A stretch of DNA of 39,269 nucleotides from a virus: the IMG/VR virus record IMGVR_UViG_3300005541_000012, positions 1 to 39,269 of that record, one strand, 5' to 3'. Position 1 is the first letter of the stretch. Each line of letters begins with the position of its first letter. Both the position numbers and the translations under genes were made by a program. The notes beneath the pieces were generated by a model. It searched no databases. It saw only the letters and a program-made list of their open reading frames with translations, and was not told where the DNA came from. Below are positions 18,892 through 26,863 of the stretch, piece by piece.

Positions 18892-19518
18892 GTGACCGAT
18901 CTCTATGCCGTCCTCGGGATCGAGCGAACGGCGACCACCGCCGATGTCCGAAAGGCGTACCGACGCATGGCCAAGAAGGCGCACCCCGACGCCGGCGGCA
19001 GCGACAAGCAATTCGCGCTGATCCGGCTCGCCCATGATGTGCTGACCGATCCGGCGCGGCGCCAGAAGTACGACGAGACCGGCAATATCGAGTTGAAGCC
19101 CGTCGACAACGCGCTCGGCGAGGCGCTGCAACAGGTCAAGATCGCTCTCGATCACGTCATCACGGTCTGCTTGCAGCGCCGCATGGAGCCGGAAACGGTC
19201 GATGTCATCGCCGATGCGACCCGCTATCTCCGCGACAAGATCGCCGAGGGCGAGCAGGCCAACGCCAAGACCAAGCACGAGATGGACAAGGGCCGCAAGT
19301 TCGTCAAGCGCTTCAAGGGCAAGAAGAAAAAGCCGAACCTGATTACGCCGCTGTTCGAGCAGCAATTCGCGCAGGGCGACCAGATCATCGCGAACAACAA
19401 TCGCTCGATCGCCAGCATGAAGCGCGCCATCGAGATCCTGAAGGATCACGAGTTCGATTGGTCCGCGGCGGAAACGAGCTATGCTTCGCCGATGATGGCA
19501 GCTATCTCACGCTGGTAA
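18892..19518 (+). CDS. J-domain (DnaJ-like) co-chaperone, 208 aa
   Basis: Residues 1-70 form a J domain: MTDLYAVLGIERTATTADVR then RRMAKKAHPDAGGSDKQFAL; the HPD tripeptide (31-33) stimulates the ATPase of host DnaK. The remainder is charged and coiled-coil-like, with a very basic patch KRFKGKKKKPN. It has no zinc-finger or C-terminal domain of full DnaJ. Located directly before terminase, it may bring DnaK to capsid or terminase assembly, or to replication complexes. Confidence 0.85.
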   Translation: MTDLYAVLGIERTATTADVRKAYRRMAKKAHPDAGGSDKQFALIRLAHDVLTDPARRQKYDETGNIELKPVDNALGEALQQVKIALDHVITVCLQRRMEPETVDVIADATRYLRDKIAEGEQANAKTKHEMDKGRKFVKRFKGKKKKPNLITPLFEQQFAQGDQIIANNNRSIASMKRAIEILKDHEFDWSAAETSYASPMMAAISRW

Positions 19519-19519
19519 C

Positions 19520-21433
19520 ATGGCCGGTCGCCGCTCACGCAGCAAAACGAAATGGCTCGATGTCTTCCTCGAGTTCGTCCGCGATCTCCGAATCGACAGC
19601 AAGGAGGAGACCGCCGAGGACGACAAGGGCACGCCGCTGAACCTGTGGGGATCGCAGCGGCGGTTCTTGGAAAATCTCGCTATTGGGCTCGAAAAAGACA
19701 TCAGGACATTCATTTGTCTTAAGAGCCGCCAATTGGGCTGTACGACGATTTCGCTCGCCATCGATGTTTTCTGGATGGCCATGTACCCCGGCACCAAGGG
19801 CGCGCTCGTCGTCGATACCGAGGCCAACCGAGAAGACTTCCGTCGCACGCTGCGCCGCTACATCAACAGCTTCCCGCAAGGCTATTTCGGCGAAGACTTC
19901 CGCATCATCAAAGGCGGCGACAACAAAGACGGCATGACGTTTTCGAACGGCAGCAAGCTCGTGTTTCTTGTCGCCGGCAAATCGAAGACGCGCGTGAACT
20001 GGGGCGAGGGCAAGGGCTTCTCTTTCGCGCATCTTAGCGAGGTTTCCAAATACGGCAGCGTCGAAGGTTTGAAGAACTTCGAGGAAGCACTGGCGCAGAA
20101 AAACCCTGACCGGCTCGTGATATACGAGTCGACAGCGAATGGCTTCAACTTCTTCCGCGACCGTTGGCTCGAAGCCAAGTCCGATCCCTTCGTTCAGCAC
20201 GCTTTCTTCATCGGCTGGTGGGCGAATCCGATGAACAGCATCAGCCGTGACGATCCGCGGTTCGATCAGTTCGGCACCAAGTATGCCAGCGGTGAGGAAC
20301 GCGAGTTGATCAAGGCGGTGCTGGATCAGTACGAGCATCGGGTGACGCCGGAACAACTCTGCTGGTATCGCTGGCGCGAGGCGCAGGCCGCTAAGTCCGG
20401 CGCCGATCTGCTCGATCAAAACCAGCCATGGGTCGAGCAGCAGGCGTTCATCGCGACCGGCTTCTCGTTCTTCCAAATCCGCAAGATCAGCGAGGACTTG
20501 CAGCGGTTGTCGGCCGGCGGCCCAGAGGAATCGCAGTTTCTCGGCTATCGGTTCGAATGCGAGAACGATTTTTTCGCGATGAAGATGTTGCAGGAGACCG
20601 AGGATGTCGATCGTGTCCAACTTCGCGTATGGGACACGCCCGTGCCTGGCGGGAAGTATGTCATCGGGGCTGATCCGGCCTACGGTCGTAACGCACATAA
20701 GGATCGTCACGCATGCTCGATTTGGCGATGCTTCGCCGATCATCTCGTCCAAGTCGCTGAGTTTGCCGCTGCCGATATCGAGGTCAAACATTTTGCCTGG
20801 ATCCTCGCGTTTCTGGCCGGTGCGTATTCCGACTGCATGGTCAACATTGAACTCGCCGGCCCTGGTCGCATGATCATGCCGGAGTGGGATCATATCCGCG
20901 GCATGCTGGTCTCCGAGCACTACGCCGCGAAGGTGAAGAATTGGAGCTGGGACGATGCGCTCAACAATGCGCGCTGGTATCTCTATCACCGGCCCGACTC
21001 GCCCGGTCCCGGCTTCGCGTACAATTTCGAAGGCGGCTGGCGCACGATCCAAATGGTGTTCCACCAGTTCCGCGGCGCCTATTCGACCGGCGAGCTCGTG
21101 CTGAAGTCGGTCAAGCTGCTGCACGAGATGCGGATCGTGGTGCAGGAAGGCGAGCACATCGGAGCGCCGGAATCGCGCAACGAGGACAGCAAGGACGATC
21201 GGGTCTATGCTGCGGCGCTGGCGAACCGATCGTGGATCGACTGGCGCCGCGCCGAGTTGATGGCCGAAGGCAAGATGTACAAGGCCGTCATGGAGGAGGA
21301 GAGCGGCAAGGCGTCGCTGCAGACGCAGCGGCTCAACCGTGTGGTCTATAATTTCTTCCGGCGCGCGGAGGAGGAGGTTGATGATTTTCCCGATCTTCGT
21401 CCGCGTTGGAAAACGGACAGGGGGCTGGCATGA
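19520..21433 (+). CDS. terminase large subunit, 637 aa
   Basis: DNA-packaging motor. N-terminal ATPase: IRTFICLKSRQLGCTTISLA, with Walker A-like KSRQLGCTT (68-76), and Walker B region near GALVVDTEANRED; SVSKYG-type and IYESTANGFN motifs follow (RLVIYESTANGFNFFRDRW). C-terminal nuclease: YVIGADPAYG (Asp near residue 384) and acidic EDSKDDRVYAAALA. Length and motifs match terminase large subunits. No small subunit is obvious in the window; the J-domain protein precedes it. Coupled to the next gene by ATGA. Confidence 0.9.
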   Translation: MAGRRSRSKTKWLDVFLEFVRDLRIDSKEETAEDDKGTPLNLWGSQRRFLENLAIGLEKDIRTFICLKSRQLGCTTISLAIDVFWMAMYPGTKGALVVDTEANREDFRRTLRRYINSFPQGYFGEDFRIIKGGDNKDGMTFSNGSKLVFLVAGKSKTRVNWGEGKGFSFAHLSEVSKYGSVEGLKNFEEALAQKNPDRLVIYESTANGFNFFRDRWLEAKSDPFVQHAFFIGWWANPMNSISRDDPRFDQFGTKYASGEERELIKAVLDQYEHRVTPEQLCWYRWREAQAAKSGADLLDQNQPWVEQQAFIATGFSFFQIRKISEDLQRLSAGGPEESQFLGYRFECENDFFAMKMLQETEDVDRVQLRVWDTPVPGGKYVIGADPAYGRNAHKDRHACSIWRCFADHLVQVAEFAAADIEVKHFAWILAFLAGAYSDCMVNIELAGPGRMIMPEWDHIRGMLVSEHYAAKVKNWSWDDALNNARWYLYHRPDSPGPGFAYNFEGGWRTIQMVFHQFRGAYSTGELVLKSVKLLHEMRIVVQEGEHIGAPESRNEDSKDDRVYAAALANRSWIDWRRAELMAEGKMYKAVMEEESGKASLQTQRLNRVVYNFFRRAEEEVDDFPDLRPRWKTDRGLA

Positions 21434-21675
21434 ACGAATGGAAGCCGATCGAGACGGGTCCAAAGGACGGTACTTACGTCCTGTTATTTTACCCCACCTA
21501 TAAGCTTCACGTTCGCATCGGAAATTATGAAAAGAGAGAAGAATTTGTGAACGGAAAACTTAAATATTCCAAGGAGCACTGGAAGTGTGACGTCATGTCC
21601 ATGCCGGGTTGCGACCCGCAGCCTACGCACTGGATGCCGCTGCCGGAACCGCCCGAGAAGGAAAATGCACCATGA
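21430..21675 (+). CDS. DUF551-like small protein, 81 aa
   Basis: ATG 21430 in ATGA overlap with terminase. MNEWKPIETGPKDGTYVLLF ... and QPTHWMPLPEPP: the W-x-P-I-E-T-G-P-x-D-G and P-T-H-W-M-P-L-P-x-P-P motifs are those of DUF551 phage proteins. Function unknown. Its base use is more A-rich than its neighbours'. Confidence 0.7.
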   Translation: MNEWKPIETGPKDGTYVLLFYPTYKLHVRIGNYEKREEFVNGKLKYSKEHWKCDVMSMPGCDPQPTHWMPLPEPPEKENAP

Positions 21676-21965
21676 ACGAACCCAAGCACGCAACCGGCCC
21701 GAAGGTGAAGCTGCAGGATGATGTCGCCTCCAAGCCGCCGCCGGAGCCGACGCAGCCGAAGTACGAGCCGATGGAGACCGCGCGAAAGGATGGCTTGCAA
21801 CTTGTCGTGACCAACGGCAAGGGCGCTGAGGTCGAAGCGCGCTGGCACCGCACCCGGCGCTACGATGTCCGCAAATCCATGTGGGTCGAGGACGGCTTCT
21901 GGAAGATGGTCATGACCGGCGAGCGGCTTCCGTTCGAGCCGACGGGGTGGAGGAAGATCGCTTGA
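21672..21965 (+). CDS. hypothetical protein, 97 aa
   Basis: MNEPKHATGPKVKLQDDVAS, Pro-rich linker, then a compact domain (ARWHRTRRYDVRKSMWVEDG, FWKMVMTGERLPFEPTGW). The second part recalls DUF551-like folds. ATGA overlap with previous gene and TTGA with the next. Confidence 0.5.
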   Translation: MNEPKHATGPKVKLQDDVASKPPPEPTQPKYEPMETARKDGLQLVVTNGKGAEVEARWHRTRRYDVRKSMWVEDGFWKMVMTGERLPFEPTGWRKIA

Positions 21966-22270
21966 GCAAGTGGAAGTGGATCGACGGCCTGTGGAAGCCT
22001 GCCGACAAGGTTGACCTGTCGCGTCGGTCATTCTTGCGCGGTGCCGGCATCGTGCTCGCTGCGCCGGTGATCGTCAAAGCCGCATCGCTGATGCCGATAT
22101 CGTCGTTCGAAAGCCTCGAGTTCTCTGGGTTTGAAAGTCGTATACCGCTTGGTCAATTGGTCGATATGGACGAACTGTCGGCCCTGACCAGGAAGGCGTT
22201 CATCCCGCGGATTTTCGTCCAAATTTATCGCTCTAATCCGCTAATAGAAATGATGGCGGCACAGACATGA
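21962..22270 (+). CDS. twin-arginine-signal protein with capsid-like segments, 102 aa
   Basis: TTG 21962 overlaps the previous stop. Residues 20-45 show a Tat motif, SRRSFLRGAG, and a hydrophobic stretch. Residues 54-67 (FSGFESRIPLGQLV) match the tail of this phage's capsid protein (FSGFESQIPVGQIS), and residues 72-102 (SALTRKAFIPRIFVQIYRSN) match its N-terminus (AALTRRAFIPSVFVQIYQAH). The order is capsid tail then capsid head, as at a tandem-gene junction. May be a decayed second capsid copy fused to a Tat leader, or a real interacting protein. Confidence 0.6.
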   Translation: MSKWKWIDGLWKPADKVDLSRRSFLRGAGIVLAAPVIVKAASLMPISSFESLEFSGFESRIPLGQLVDMDELSALTRKAFIPRIFVQIYRSNPLIEMMAAQT

Positions 22271-22755
22271 TCTACGTCCTGACCATGCGCTGCACGAAGT
22301 GCGGGCTGAAGTGGAAGCAGCGCAGCAAGACGCAGCACCCGAAGCGGTCACGTTGTCCAAACGCGGAGTGTGGAAAGATAAACCGCGAGATCGGCTTCGA
22401 CCCGACTGGCACTGCTCCGGCCATCGGCGGCTCGATCATGACGCGCGCGATCGACAAGACCGCGCAGATCGTCATGGAGGACCACAAGCTGAGCGACTTG
22501 CGCGATAATGTGCGCGAGGGCGACATCATGGCGCCGAAGCTACCGGCGGCACAGCAGCAGATGGCGGATTCGCTATTCAATCCGGCGGCGAACCCGCGGC
22601 TCAGCGGTCTCAGGAAACGGCAGCTCGATCATCTCGGCCGGCGCGCGCTCGCCGGGGCGTTCCGAGACATCGCGCTCGATGTCAAGGGCGTATTGCCAGA
22701 TAATCGCGTTGGACTTCGGGTCGCGCGGACTGAGAAGCTGAAACAAGGGCAATAG
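22267..22755 (+). CDS. zinc-ribbon protein, 162 aa
   Basis: ATGA overlap start. N-terminal zinc ribbon MIYVLTMRCTKCGLKWKQRS then HPKRSRCPNAECGKIN, with CTKC and CPNAEC. The remaining 120 residues are helical (HKLSDLRDNVREGDIMAPKL). Could bind nucleic acid. Its last 74 bases overlap the convergent glycosyltransferase gene. Confidence 0.55.
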   Translation: MIYVLTMRCTKCGLKWKQRSKTQHPKRSRCPNAECGKINREIGFDPTGTAPAIGGSIMTRAIDKTAQIVMEDHKLSDLRDNVREGDIMAPKLPAAQQQMADSLFNPAANPRLSGLRKRQLDHLGRRALAGAFRDIALDVKGVLPDNRVGLRVARTEKLKQGQ

Positions 22756-23725
22756 CGCGCTCGGTCTCGGCCATCACGCGGGCTACCGAGATCGCCGACG
22801 TGCAGGCCGCCTTGTCGTCGATCTGAGGACAGTCACCTTTCCGATGCCGTAACCGCAGGCACGGCGCGCACGGCAGCTCGGCACTGATCGAAACCGTGTT
22901 CTTCCAATCCCGCGAGATGTTCGTCGGCGTGTTGTGGGTCAGCATGATGATCTTGCGGTTCGGCCGCATCGCCGCGGCGTTGAGCAAGCTGGTGTCAGGG
23001 CCGATCAAAACATCGACTTGGCACGCCATTGTCAGGCTCATCCGCACCGGCGCCGAGATCATCGACATGATTTCGAAGCCGGGACAGTCCAAATCGCCGA
23101 TTTTTGCCTCGATTTCGGCCAAAATGTCGCGTTCGATCAGCATATCCTGCGCTTCTAGAGCGCCTAAAAGAACCAGCCTGATCCGGTACTTTTTCAGCAA
23201 TTCTGCGCAGAAATCGGGCAAAAAACGCCACTTTTTGAACTCGTGCGATCCGGAAAGCGCAATCCCGACGCTCAAACAGCCTTGGATCGCCGCGGCGACA
23301 TCGAATTTCTCATCGTCGGTCTCGTAGAACCACTGCCGATTGCGCCGGAAGGGCACTTGCGAGAGCAGATGCTGGCGCTCGACGTAGTTCATCGTGCCGT
23401 AGATGGACTTCCGTACCGGATGCGGCAGGTAATAGTTCCGGTTGATGGGTTCGAGCGCGATCTCGCCTTCGACCGAGTAATTGAGATTCGCGACGAGATC
23501 GTATCCCGCCGTCGTCTCGGCGAGATATTGACCATAATCGTTGTCCCTGATCTTCGGCGGGCCGGTATCGATCCGAGCGATATGTGGGTCGTGCCGCAGC
23601 ACCTCTTCGCCGATGGGCGATGTCAGCAGGTCAACCTCGTATCCGGCGTCGTGAAGCTCGGCGATCGGCGATGACGCCTGAAGCGCGTCGCCGATGCTGG
23701 CGTAGCGAATGACGATGGCTCTCAC
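22682..23725 (-). CDS. GT9 glycosyltransferase (heptosyltransferase-like), 347 aa
   Basis: GTG 23725 with GGAG upstream; N-terminus VRAIVIRYASIGDALQASSP, the start of family 9 transferases (IRYxSxGD). Later: GSHEFKKWRFLPDFCAELLK, VRMSLTMACQVDVLIGPDTS and LLNAAAMRPNRKIIMLT, matching the donor-binding GPDTGxxH-type region (here GPDTSLLN). A C-terminal APCLRLRHRKGDCP Cys cluster is present. It probably adds a sugar to lipopolysaccharide core or a similar glycan and so could change the host receptor. An accessory cargo gene on the opposite strand to packaging genes. Confidence 0.75.
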   Translation of the reverse strand: MRAIVIRYASIGDALQASSPIAELHDAGYEVDLLTSPIGEEVLRHDPHIARIDTGPPKIRDNDYGQYLAETTAGYDLVANLNYSVEGEIALEPINRNYYLPHPVRKSIYGTMNYVERQHLLSQVPFRRNRQWFYETDDEKFDVAAAIQGCLSVGIALSGSHEFKKWRFLPDFCAELLKKYRIRLVLLGALEAQDMLIERDILAEIEAKIGDLDCPGFEIMSMISAPVRMSLTMACQVDVLIGPDTSLLNAAAMRPNRKIIMLTHNTPTNISRDWKNTVSISAELPCAPCLRLRHRKGDCPQIDDKAACTSAISVARVMAETERAIALVSASQSARPEVQRDYLAIRP

Positions 23726-23943
23726 GGTGTGTGCTCCCACACGGGACCGTAGGCCCACGCCTCGCCGCCATGCTCGGCGACAATGGCGCGAACCAAATAC
23801 TCGGCCTGAGAGTGAGAATAGATCGAGGTATGTACAAGGCCGGCGAAGCCATCGCGGCGCGCGTGAATTTCCCAGCGCCAGTGACCACGTTTAGCGCCCA
23901 TCGGTGGCCGACGGGGCGGGGGCTGAACGGCGGTTTTATCCAT
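23722..23943 (-). CDS. hypothetical protein, 73 aa
   Basis: MDKTAVQPPPRRPPMGAKRG then HWRWEIHARRDGFAGLVHTS and AYGPVWEHTP. GTGA overlap with the glycosyltransferase. Likely beta-rich. The C-terminal GPVW motif is shared with other small phage proteins. Unknown function. Confidence 0.55.
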   Translation of the reverse strand: MDKTAVQPPPRRPPMGAKRGHWRWEIHARRDGFAGLVHTSIYSHSQAEYLVRAIVAEHGGEAWAYGPVWEHTP

Positions 23944-24196
23944 TGCCTTGTGACTTGCTGAGATTGGCCAAGACCTCGGCGTTGCCGACCTCGATGTTTC
24001 TCGCGACGATTTCCATCGCCATGTCCGGCCTCATGGTGCGCTGGTCCTGCATGGCGATGATCTGGCCGACGAGATGAGCGGCGAGCGCGAGCATCTCCTT
24101 CTTGTCGAGATGGCCGGCGTGCTTGTCCAACAGCGCAATGGCGTCCGTACGAAACGCGTGGTGCTCGGCGGAGGGCACGATAGCCCTCTCCTTCAC
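23936..24196 (-). CDS. hypothetical protein, 86 aa
   Basis: GTG 24196 in a GTGA overlap. Helical: MKERAIVPSAEHHAFRTDAI then LLDKHAGHLDKKEMLALAAH. Length and composition typical of small phage helical proteins. Overlaps the next start by 8 bases. Confidence 0.55.
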   Translation of the reverse strand: MKERAIVPSAEHHAFRTDAIALLDKHAGHLDKKEMLALAAHLVGQIIAMQDQRTMRPDMAMEIVARNIEVGNAEVLANLSKSQGNG

Positions 24197-24675
24197 GTCC
24201 CCACCCTCTCCTCGCTGTCGGCCCAGACGAACTCGCCGCCGGCGCCGACGGGGAAATGCGCGCCGCAGCCGCAGCAGAAGGTGCCGCCGTAGAATTTGGG
24301 GTCGCGTGCGTAGGTCTCGGCGATCGCCCGGCTCATGGTCGTGAGCGTGCGGCAGCCCTTGCCTATCTTGTCGATCTCGGCCTGCGTCCAGAACCGGCCG
24401 AGCGCGCCGCCGGGCGGGTATTCCTCGAATTTCACGTAGCCGTATTGGTCGTAGCGCTCGTGCTCCTCGGCGGTGATGTCACGCAGCGGATTCGCAGGCC
24501 CGACAGTACCAACGTGGACGTAGCTGCGCCGAACTGGCCGCACAAAGCCCTTGGCGCGCTCCTCTTCGGCGAGAACAACATAGTCCTGCTGTTGGCCGTT
24601 CGGCTTGAGATTGGTGTGCTCGGGATAAATCTCAGTCCCTTCCACAAGCGTTGTGCGAGGAGCCTCGGCGGTCAA
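24193..24675 (-). CDS. hypothetical protein with cysteine motif, 160 aa
   Basis: Starts at TTG 24675 after GGGGGATAACAA. MTAEAPRTTLVEGTEIYPEH, a long charged middle (VRPVRRSYVHVGTVGPANPL), then a C-terminal FCCGCGAHFPVGAGG, probably a metal-binding loop. First gene of the leftward glycosyltransferase unit. Function unknown. Confidence 0.55.
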   Translation of the reverse strand: MTAEAPRTTLVEGTEIYPEHTNLKPNGQQQDYVVLAEEERAKGFVRPVRRSYVHVGTVGPANPLRDITAEEHERYDQYGYVKFEEYPPGGALGRFWTQAEIDKIGKGCRTLTTMSRAIAETYARDPKFYGGTFCCGCGAHFPVGAGGEFVWADSEERVGT

Positions 24676-24759
24676 TTGTTATCCCCCATGGTTCATCAAC
24701 AGGATGAGCGAGATCATAACATCCGTACTAGCGGATTGTCGCACTTGCAAGCCCGCCGA

Positions 24760-24777
24760 GATCACGAAATCGTGATC
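24760..24777. promoter_or_regulatory. dispersed operator, site 5
   Basis: GATCACGAAATCGTGATC, a fully perfect 18-bp dyad (AAAT-type centre). Upstream of the leftward unit starting at 24675 and near a TATGAT -10-like sequence for that unit. Confidence 0.75.
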
Positions 24778-24860
24778 GGCGCAACTTTCCGTTGCTATGC
24801 CGCGGAATAGGGTCCATGGTGGGGATGCGTCTCACCAACGCACTTTTCCTCCCTGAACTT

Positions 24861-24882
24861 GGCCCGGCGCTACGACCGGGCC
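24861..24882 (-). terminator. hairpin after the portal gene
   Basis: GGCCCGG (24861-24867) pairs with CCGGGCC (24876-24882), 8-base loop, directly downstream of the portal stop on the minus strand. A T-rich tail is not strong, so a weak or rho-dependent terminator is likely. Confidence 0.55.
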
Positions 24883-24888
24883 ATTTAG

Positions 24889-26664
24889 TCAATGCGGCTT
24901 GGTCTTCCCAGCGCCCCTCGCCGCGATCTCGGGATGCGCGGCCAAGAATGCGGCCTGCTCGGCTTCGCGGCGCTCGATGTCGGCGATGAGCGCTTCGGGA
25001 TCGGGCGCATCGACGTGGCGCACCACCTCTTCCTTCGACATGGCACCGATCTTGAACAGGTCGAACGCGAGGCCGCGCGCTTCCTGCGCAAAGGCCGGCG
25101 ACGATGAATGCGAGTCCACGGTGACGCGGACATTCGAAGGCAGATTGCCATAGAGGAAATGCACCGGCACGAGTCCCGGCGCTGGGGCCATATAGATTTC
25201 GCTCGGCTGCTCGGCTTCGATGCCGGCGAACTTCTGCGGCACCCAGGCCGTGAGCTTGTCGGCGTTGTGCGCCTTCTGGATGTCGAGCGCGAGCCCGCCG
25301 AACTTCTCGACGTTGCGCTCGATCAGCACCGCACGATCCTTGAAGCGCGGCGAGAACATCCGCACCAGCGTCTCGGCATGCGCCTGCGACCGGACACCGG
25401 CCTCGCCGCGGCCCTTCGCGATCGGCGGCAGACCACCCATCTCGTCGAACATCCGTTCGTATTCGTGCAGCGCTTGGAACAGGTCTTGGTCGAGCGGCGG
25501 CGTCATGTTCTCGATCTTGGCGTTCGGATTGCTGTCGGCGAAATACCCGCCCGGCCGGCTAAGCCGTGACAGTGCGAGCTGGTTGACGCCCGTGGTGCCG
25601 GTGAATTTCTTCGGCGGGTCTTCCTGCATCCGCAACAGACCATTGATGCCGTTGATGCGGGAGTTGATCGCGATCTGAAGCAGCGCGACGTTATCGATCT
25701 CGGAGCGACCCCAGTAGTAATTATCGATCGGATTGGCGCAGAACTCGACGAAGGGATGATGCCCCTTCAGATGCTCGTTGCTCCTGCCAGTTGACGGATT
25801 GTAAGCGAACGCGTTGCAGATGAAGTCCTCGCCCAGGATCATCAGCTTGTCGCCGATCATCTGGAACGTCGCCCAGTCCTCCCTCTCGGTATCCCACACC
25901 CAAAGCTCGTCGAGCCGCAGCAAGGTCTGCATGACACGCGGCGACAGCTTCGGCGACGGGCCGCCCATCCAGTCCACGATGCCGCGGGTATTGTTCGGCG
26001 TCCCGCTGCCCTGCGGCTGAAACGGATAGAGGCCGCCGATGATGATCTGCTTCATCGCGGCCTCGTCCTTGGGGTCGTCGCCCTTCCCCGGACGCATGTA
26101 CATCTTCGCCTTGCGCATGATCTCGGCGCGGTTCGAGTTGTTCCAGACGCGGCGCTCGAGTTGGTACGGCGTGATGTACGTCGAATGGACGAACGCCTCC
26201 ATGTTCTCGTCAAGATGACCGAGATTTTCCTGCAGGACACCCATCGCCTCGGGCTGCACCAGATAGGGATGCAATTCGCCGCGGTCGACGAGCAGCTTCG
26301 CGAACGCCTTGCCCTTGACCAGCGACCACAGCACGCCGTCGGAGATCAGGGTATCGCTGTCGGACTGGCGGATCTTGCTGTGCAGATCGGACGCCGCCGC
26401 CGTGCCCTTCGCACGATCAACCGGATTCGGCGCTCCATAAAACTCGACGTTAAAGCGCAAGCCTACCGGCGAATAGAGCAGCGAGTTGAGATCGTCGAGA
26501 TAGGCAAAAGTCTTGTTGTAAATCGCCGCGTCGCCGCCCTCATCGCCGCTGAGAAATACATTGCGATAGGAGATGCCGCGGTCGATGCGCTCCCGCCGCG
26601 ATATCAGACAGTCCTCGATCAATTCCGATGCGAATTTGGCGAGACGAGAGCGCGGGATGCGCAT
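24889..26664 (-). CDS. portal protein, 591 aa
   Basis: Long protein starting MRIPRSRLAKFASELIEDCL, with HHPFVEFCANPIDNYYWGRS, then DNVALLQIAINSRINGINGL, a C-terminal wing and helical ring, and an Ala/Glu-rich end. Length and segments fit portals of short-tailed phages, which form the dodecamer through which DNA enters. It lies on the minus strand although terminase and capsid genes are on the plus strand, which is unusual. RBS is weak (GGATGG). Confidence 0.75.
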   Translation of the reverse strand: MRIPRSRLAKFASELIEDCLISRRERIDRGISYRNVFLSGDEGGDAAIYNKTFAYLDDLNSLLYSPVGLRFNVEFYGAPNPVDRAKGTAAASDLHSKIRQSDSDTLISDGVLWSLVKGKAFAKLLVDRGELHPYLVQPEAMGVLQENLGHLDENMEAFVHSTYITPYQLERRVWNNSNRAEIMRKAKMYMRPGKGDDPKDEAAMKQIIIGGLYPFQPQGSGTPNNTRGIVDWMGGPSPKLSPRVMQTLLRLDELWVWDTEREDWATFQMIGDKLMILGEDFICNAFAYNPSTGRSNEHLKGHHPFVEFCANPIDNYYWGRSEIDNVALLQIAINSRINGINGLLRMQEDPPKKFTGTTGVNQLALSRLSRPGGYFADSNPNAKIENMTPPLDQDLFQALHEYERMFDEMGGLPPIAKGRGEAGVRSQAHAETLVRMFSPRFKDRAVLIERNVEKFGGLALDIQKAHNADKLTAWVPQKFAGIEAEQPSEIYMAPAPGLVPVHFLYGNLPSNVRVTVDSHSSSPAFAQEARGLAFDLFKIGAMSKEEVVRHVDAPDPEALIADIERREAEQAAFLAAHPEIAARGAGKTKPH

Positions 26665-26705
26665 CTGAATACCATCCCATTACATGAGAGGTTATAGTAG
26701 GTACT

Positions 26706-26721
26706 TCAATTTGTATTGACG
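26706..26721 (+). promoter_or_regulatory. candidate rightward late promoter and dyad
   Basis: TTGACG at 26716-26721 lies between the portal gene and the rightward late genes; a TATACC at 26737-26742 (15-base spacing) is the best -10. The dyad TCAAT-TTGT-ATTGA (26706-26719) overlaps the -35. Confidence 0.35.
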
Positions 26722-26808
26722 TTTTTCGGTTTTGTCTATACCGCTGGTGGTAGTCCTGTTTCGGGACAGCCCGGTTTCAGTCTCTCGGGCGCAACCAAGG
26801 AGATCGAC

Positions 26809-26862
26809 ATGAACGAAGTCGCCGGAAAGCGCTTCCGTCGTCGGAAGCACAAGCGCAAGTAA
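26809..26862 (+). CDS. 17-residue basic peptide
   Basis: ATG 26809 follows a strong AAGGAG at a good distance and encodes MNEVAGKRFRRRKHKRK, with 10 Lys/Arg residues. It has its own promoter region and is followed by a large hairpin (26864-26911). Too small for standard gene callers but well placed for translation. May bind DNA, RNA or the capsid interior, or act as a signal peptide-like regulator. Confidence 0.5.
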   Translation: MNEVAGKRFRRRKHKRK

Positions 26863-26863
26863 G

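Noticed and set aside
19535-21463. Long leftward frame opposite terminase
   Set aside because: It mirrors the terminase codon pattern on the other strand, a common effect in GC-rich genes; no motif seen.
22640-26810. Inverted repeats flanking the leftward portal block
   Set aside because: I looked at both junctions and could not see a convincing pair; the left edge also lies within overlapping genes.
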